The notes under the pieces were generated by a model. That model saw only the letters and a program-made list of their open reading frames with translations, did not search any database and had not been told where the DNA came from. A stretch of 54,475 nucleotides of DNA from Candidatus Gastranaerophilales bacterium (GTDB taxonomy: Bacteria; Cyanobacteriota; Vampirovibrionia; Gastranaerophilales; Gastranaerophilaceae): contig CALUVM010000014.1 in NCBI GenBank assembly GCA_944324255.1, forward strand, positions 1 to 54,475. Direction: 5' to 3'. This document shows positions 51,804 to 54,475 of this stretch, one piece after another (the stretch's first letter is position 1; the number at the start of each line of letters is the position of its first letter). A program made the position numbers and the translations under genes.

Positions 51804-53318
51804 TTATCCTCGATATTGCAGAGCTTGAGTAAGATGTTCTTTTTTTATATCTTTTTCTCCTGCAAGGTCTGCTATTGTACGGGCTATTTTTAATATCCTG
51901 TTAAACTTTCTTCCGGAAAGTTGATAAACCTGAGCAGCTTGTTTTAGTATCTCCTGGGATTCATTATCCAGTTTGCAGTATTTTTTTATCATTGGAGCTG
52001 AGAGTTCCGAGTTTGTTAGGATACCCTCTTCTTTATATCTTTCAGTCTGAATTTTTCGGGCTTTAATAACCCTTTCTCTAATTTTTGAAGAAGGCTCTGA
52101 TTCTGTTTTTATATTAATTAATTCTTCGGTGGTAAGCCTCGGAACATTGATTATTAAATCAATTCTGTCGAGCATAGGTCCTGATAATCTTGATTGATAT
52201 CTTTTAATCTGAGTATCCGTACAGGTGCATTGTTTTTCTTTATCTCCCAGATATCCGCAAGGACAAGGGTTCATTGCTCCGATTAAGATAAATTTGCTTG
52301 GATATTTTATTGTTGTTTTTGCTCTTGATATAGTAACTTCTCCATCTTCAATCGGCTGCCTTAAAACTTCCAAAACAGGGCGGGGAAATTCAACAATTTC
52401 ATCTAAAAACAAAACACCTCTATGTGCGAGAGTAATTTCTCCCGGTTTAGGATTTGTTCCGCCGCCTATAATTCCGTTTGGAGAGGCTGTATGGTGGACA
52501 GAACGATAAGGCCGTTTTGTCATTAAAGGTTCATCCGAAGGCAAAAGCCCGCAAATACTGTATATTTTGGTGAGTTCAAGTGCTTCCTGAAGTTCAAGCG
52601 GAGGAAGTATTGAAGCCATGCATTTTGCCATCATTGTTTTACCGGAGCCGGGTGAGCCTGTCATTAGAACATTATGTCCTCCTGCGGCAGCTATTTCAAG
52701 AGCTTTTTTGGCTTTTTGCTGACCTTTTACATCTTTAAAATCGTTTATATAATCAATATAGGCGTTATCTTCCAGATATTTGTGAATATCGACTACAGTT
52801 TCTTTTATAGGGCTGTTTGAAAAATGTGAAACAATTTCTCTTAAGTCTTTTGCGCCAAATATGTGTACGCCTTCAGCAAGAGCGGCTTCTTTAGCGTTTT
52901 CGTAAGGAACGAATACAGTTGTGATTCCGCTTTCTTTAAGCCCGCTAACCAGAGGCAGTACTCCGTTAATCTTTCTTAAAGAACCGTCGAGGGAGAGTTC
53001 TCCCAGAAATGCCGTTTTATTGTCGTCAGGGATTTCTATTCCTTCTTCTTTAAGTATTCCTATTGCAATCGGGAGGTCAAAATTAGTTCCTTCCTTTCTT
53101 ATATCGGCAGGGGCAAGGTTAACCACAACTCTGCCGGTTGGGAAAGTAAAACCGGAATTCTTTATTGCAGAGCGGACTCTTTCTTTTGCTTCTGAAACGG
53201 CATTATCAGGTAAACCTACAATACTCATATTCGGAAGAGAATTTATAACATCAACTTCCGCTATTATTTTAAACGCATTAATTCCGATTGTGGTTGCAGT
53301 GATTGCTTTTGTGACCAT
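51804..53318 (-). CDS. comM: ComM/YifB-type Mg-chelatase-like AAA+ ATPase
   Basis: A 504-residue protein when started at the ATG 53318; a TTG at 53336 would add six residues. The N-terminal Lon-protease-like domain with S-I-V-G-L-P-D-N-A-V-S-E-A-K-E-R-V-R-S is typical. AAA+ signatures are the P-loop G-S-P-G-S-G-K-T (about 220) and Walker B L-F-L-D-E-I. A cysteine cluster N-P-C-P-C-G-Y and C-T-C-T follows, then the C-terminal Mg-chelatase C domain. ComM is a hexameric branch-migration helicase in natural transformation. TATAAT ends only 6 bases before the ATG, so the transcript may be leaderless. Confidence 0.93.
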   Translation of the reverse strand: MVTKAITATTIGINAFKIIAEVDVINSLPNMSIVGLPDNAVSEAKERVRSAIKNSGFTFPTGRVVVNLAPADIRKEGTNFDLPIAIGILKEEGIEIPDDNKTAFLGELSLDGSLRKINGVLPLVSGLKESGITTVFVPYENAKEAALAEGVHIFGAKDLREIVSHFSNSPIKETVVDIHKYLEDNAYIDYINDFKDVKGQQKAKKALEIAAAGGHNVLMTGSPGSGKTMMAKCMASILPPLELQEALELTKIYSICGLLPSDEPLMTKRPYRSVHHTASPNGIIGGGTNPKPGEITLAHRGVLFLDEIVEFPRPVLEVLRQPIEDGEVTISRAKTTIKYPSKFILIGAMNPCPCGYLGDKEKQCTCTDTQIKRYQSRLSGPMLDRIDLIINVPRLTTEELINIKTESEPSSKIRERVIKARKIQTERYKEEGILTNSELSAPMIKKYCKLDNESQEILKQAAQVYQLSGRKFNRILKIARTIADLAGEKDIKKEHLTQALQYRG

Positions 53319-53338
53319 AGACTTATTATAGTACAAAA

Positions 53339-53590
53339 TTATGAATCGGGAAGCATAGAAGAAATTTCTGCAACAATTCTTGCAATATCCGGACCGCCAA
53401 ATATTGCTTCAAGAATAAGTCCGGCATTAATTATGGTTGTTTCTCTGTATTCCATAGTATCTATATCAATTATGTTAAATTCAACATAATCATCTCCGAC
53501 ATAAGTGATTTTGCCGTATTCAGCTCCTGTTGCCCATCTTAAAAATACGTACTTTTGTTCAAAGATTTTTAGTCTGTTGATTAATCTCAT
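53339..53590 (-). CDS. Small hypothetical protein upstream of comM
   Basis: An 83-residue protein of unknown family. Its central part is strand-rich (G-A-E-Y-G-K-I-T-Y-V-G-D-D-Y-V-E-F-N-I-I-D), like a small beta-barrel of the Sm/SH3 type, and a helical C-terminal end follows (I-A-R-I-V-A-E-I-S-S-M-L). The comM start lies 20 bases after its stop, so a shared transcript is likely, though comM may also have its own promoter. Confidence 0.6.
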   Translation of the reverse strand: MRLINRLKIFEQKYVFLRWATGAEYGKITYVGDDYVEFNIIDIDTMEYRETTIINAGLILEAIFGGPDIARIVAEISSMLPDS

Positions 53591-53728
53591 TTAGATACTA
53601 CCTTCGCCTGTGTATATATTATTCTTAGTTCTGATTTTAATAAAGTCAAACAAGTCAGATTTTAAATTTTGGGAATAAACTCTCCTTATAAATATAATAT
53701 AGCACAATTCTGAGAATTTCTCAAACTC

Positions 53729-53757
53729 TTAAGAATTATTTAATAATGTGGTATAAT
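53729..53757 (+). promoter_or_regulatory. Promoter of rubrerythrin gene
   Basis: TTAAGA (53729-53734), a 17-base spacer and a perfect TATAAT (53752-53757). The palindrome GAGAATTTCTC at 53711-53721 and the near-palindrome TTAAGAATTATTTAA at 53729-53743 are candidate operator sites, for example for a PerR/Fur-like repressor. That assignment is only a guess. Confidence 0.55.
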
Positions 53758-53788
53758 ACCTTTGTACACAAAATAGGAGGCTGGATAT

Positions 53789-54328
53789 ATGGATTTAAAA
53801 GGGTCAAAAACTGAAAAGAATTTATGGACTGCTTTTGCGGGTGAATCTCAAGCCCGGAATAAGTATACTTATTATGCATCACAGGCAAAAAAGGATGGAT
53901 TTGTTCAGATTAGCAAAATTTTTGAAGAAACAGCTAATAATGAAAAAGAACATGCAAAAATTTGGTTTAAGTATTTGCACGGCGGAAAAGTTCCGGAAAC
54001 CATTGCTAATTTAAAGGATGCGGCTGACGGCGAAAATTATGAATGGACGGATATGTATGCAACCTTTGCAAAAGAAGCAAAAGAAGAAGGGTTTACAGAG
54101 CTGGCTGTATTGTTTGAAATGGTAGGTAAAATCGAAAAGGAACATGAAGAAAGATACAGAAAACTTCTTGCTAATATAGAAAACGGGGAAGTCTTTAAGC
54201 GTACAGGTGAAAATACTTGGGAATGCTCAAACTGCGGACATGTATTTGTAGGAGAATCAGCGCCTCAGCTTTGTCCTGTCTGCAAACATCCGCAGGCGTA
54301 TTTCTTCTTGAAAGCTAAAAATTACTAA
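53789..54328 (+). CDS. rbr: Rubrerythrin
   Basis: A 179-residue oxidative-stress protein that reduces hydrogen peroxide in anaerobes. The four-helix diiron domain (1-135) has [21 protein letters not shown] and [10 protein letters not shown], with the metal-binding Glu/His set. A C-terminal rubredoxin-like domain (about 145-179) has C-S-N-C-G and L-C-P-V-C. Length is normal. SD TAGGAGG precedes the ATG. Regulation by peroxide is plausible from the palindromic promoter region. Confidence 0.97.
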   Translation: MDLKGSKTEKNLWTAFAGESQARNKYTYYASQAKKDGFVQISKIFEETANNEKEHAKIWFKYLHGGKVPETIANLKDAADGENYEWTDMYATFAKEAKEEGFTELAVLFEMVGKIEKEHEERYRKLLANIENGEVFKRTGENTWECSNCGHVFVGESAPQLCPVCKHPQAYFFLKAKNY

Positions 54329-54351
54329 AGAGCCGGATGTAATATAATAAT

Positions 54352-54385
54352 AAAGAGAGATTCCGCCGGGTTTCTCTCTTTTTTG
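54352..54385 (+). terminator. Rho-independent terminator of rubrerythrin
   Basis: Stem AAAGAGAGA/TCTCTCTTT with a 12-base loop, followed by TTTTGTTT. Confidence 0.82.
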
Positions 54386-54430
54386 TTTACTCTATATTTG
54401 TAAATTTTTGTAACAATTTTAAAAAAAGTC

Positions 54431-54458
54431 TAAAGTTTGAGTGAAAAAAAGCCGATAA
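54431..54458 (+). promoter_or_regulatory. Near-consensus sigma-28 (FliA/SigD) flagellar promoter
   Basis: TAAAGTTT at 54431-54438, 12 bases, then GCCGATAA at 54451-54458. Both boxes match the flagellar sigma-28 consensus exactly (spacing from TAAA to GCCGATAA 16, in the 14-16 allowed for SigD). An AGAGGAAGG ribosome binding site follows directly, so a late flagellar gene should start just beyond the window. Confidence 0.8.
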
Positions 54459-54475
54459 CAAGAGAGGAAGGAAGA

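Overview
The window is an AT-rich bacterial chromosome segment with dense, compact genes and no sign of prophage, IS element or CRISPR. The gene set best fits an uncultured-type, non-photosynthetic anaerobic relative of Cyanobacteria (Vampirovibrionia/'Melainabacteria', probably a gut Gastranaerophilales). Reasons: a ThiD2-ThiE fusion of the cyanobacterial type, a minC-minD-minE operon, flagellar rod genes beside type IV pilus genes, rubrerythrin and ATP-type PEP carboxykinase, an MCE/MlaD lipid-transport protein (Gram-negative envelope), and several hypothetical proteins of a style I associate with that group. The taxon is an inference; no 16S or marker set is present.

Layout. 1-2.7 kb: CsoR-like metal repressor, an intergenic patch with a tRNA-Ser 3'-end-like sequence and terminator, then nitroreductase and a DUF4127 protein on the minus strand. 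2.8-8.2 kb: small membrane protein, two tandem GT2 glycosyltransferases, AMIN-like exported protein, GlcF/LutA-like Fe-S protein, DedA. 8.2-8.6 kb: minus-strand tRNA operon Thr(TGT)-Thr(GGT)-Tyr(GTA) with its own promoter and terminator. 8.7-11 kb: flagellar rod operon (two FlgF/FlgG-type proteins, FlgB, FlgC). 11-15 kb: prephenate dehydratase and the Min operon, whose MinC and MinE carry unusual acidic extensions. 15-19.5 kb: nucleotidyltransferase, GNAT, an exported pseudo-M48 peptidase, an MCE protein, a SLOG protein. 19.6-21.4 kb: Xre regulator and a two-gene NTSB (HEPN-like)/MNT module. 21.4-23.5 kb: pilin-like protein, ICMT-like methyltransferase, small membrane proteins.

23.7-33.9 kb is the most unusual part: a four-gene, same-strand block of a giant 1543-aa GH13-like protein with a helical insertion of roughly 500 residues, two poly-helical membrane proteins of no family I recognise, and a second GH13 amylase-like enzyme. 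Three of these four, plus two other proteins in the window (89 aa near 2.8 kb, 222 aa near 12 kb), have a short N-terminal motif of the form hydrophobic-x-(F/Y)-(K/R)-(A/G/S) within the first 26 residues. I propose this as a candidate sorting tag or docking peptide.

34-54.5 kb is mostly housekeeping: CNNM/CorC transporter, WecB, glutamate synthase small subunit, PilT, PckA, phosphohexomutase, GH38 mannosidase, ECF sigma/anti-sigma pair, ThiE, a pilin, PlsC-like acyltransferase, ComM and rubrerythrin. Between pckA and the phosphohexomutase lies a non-coding element of about 400 bp bounded by two perfect 18-19 bp hairpins and packed with small hairpins. The window ends in a near-consensus sigma-28 promoter plus a ribosome binding site, predicting a late flagellar gene (perhaps flagellin) just outside.
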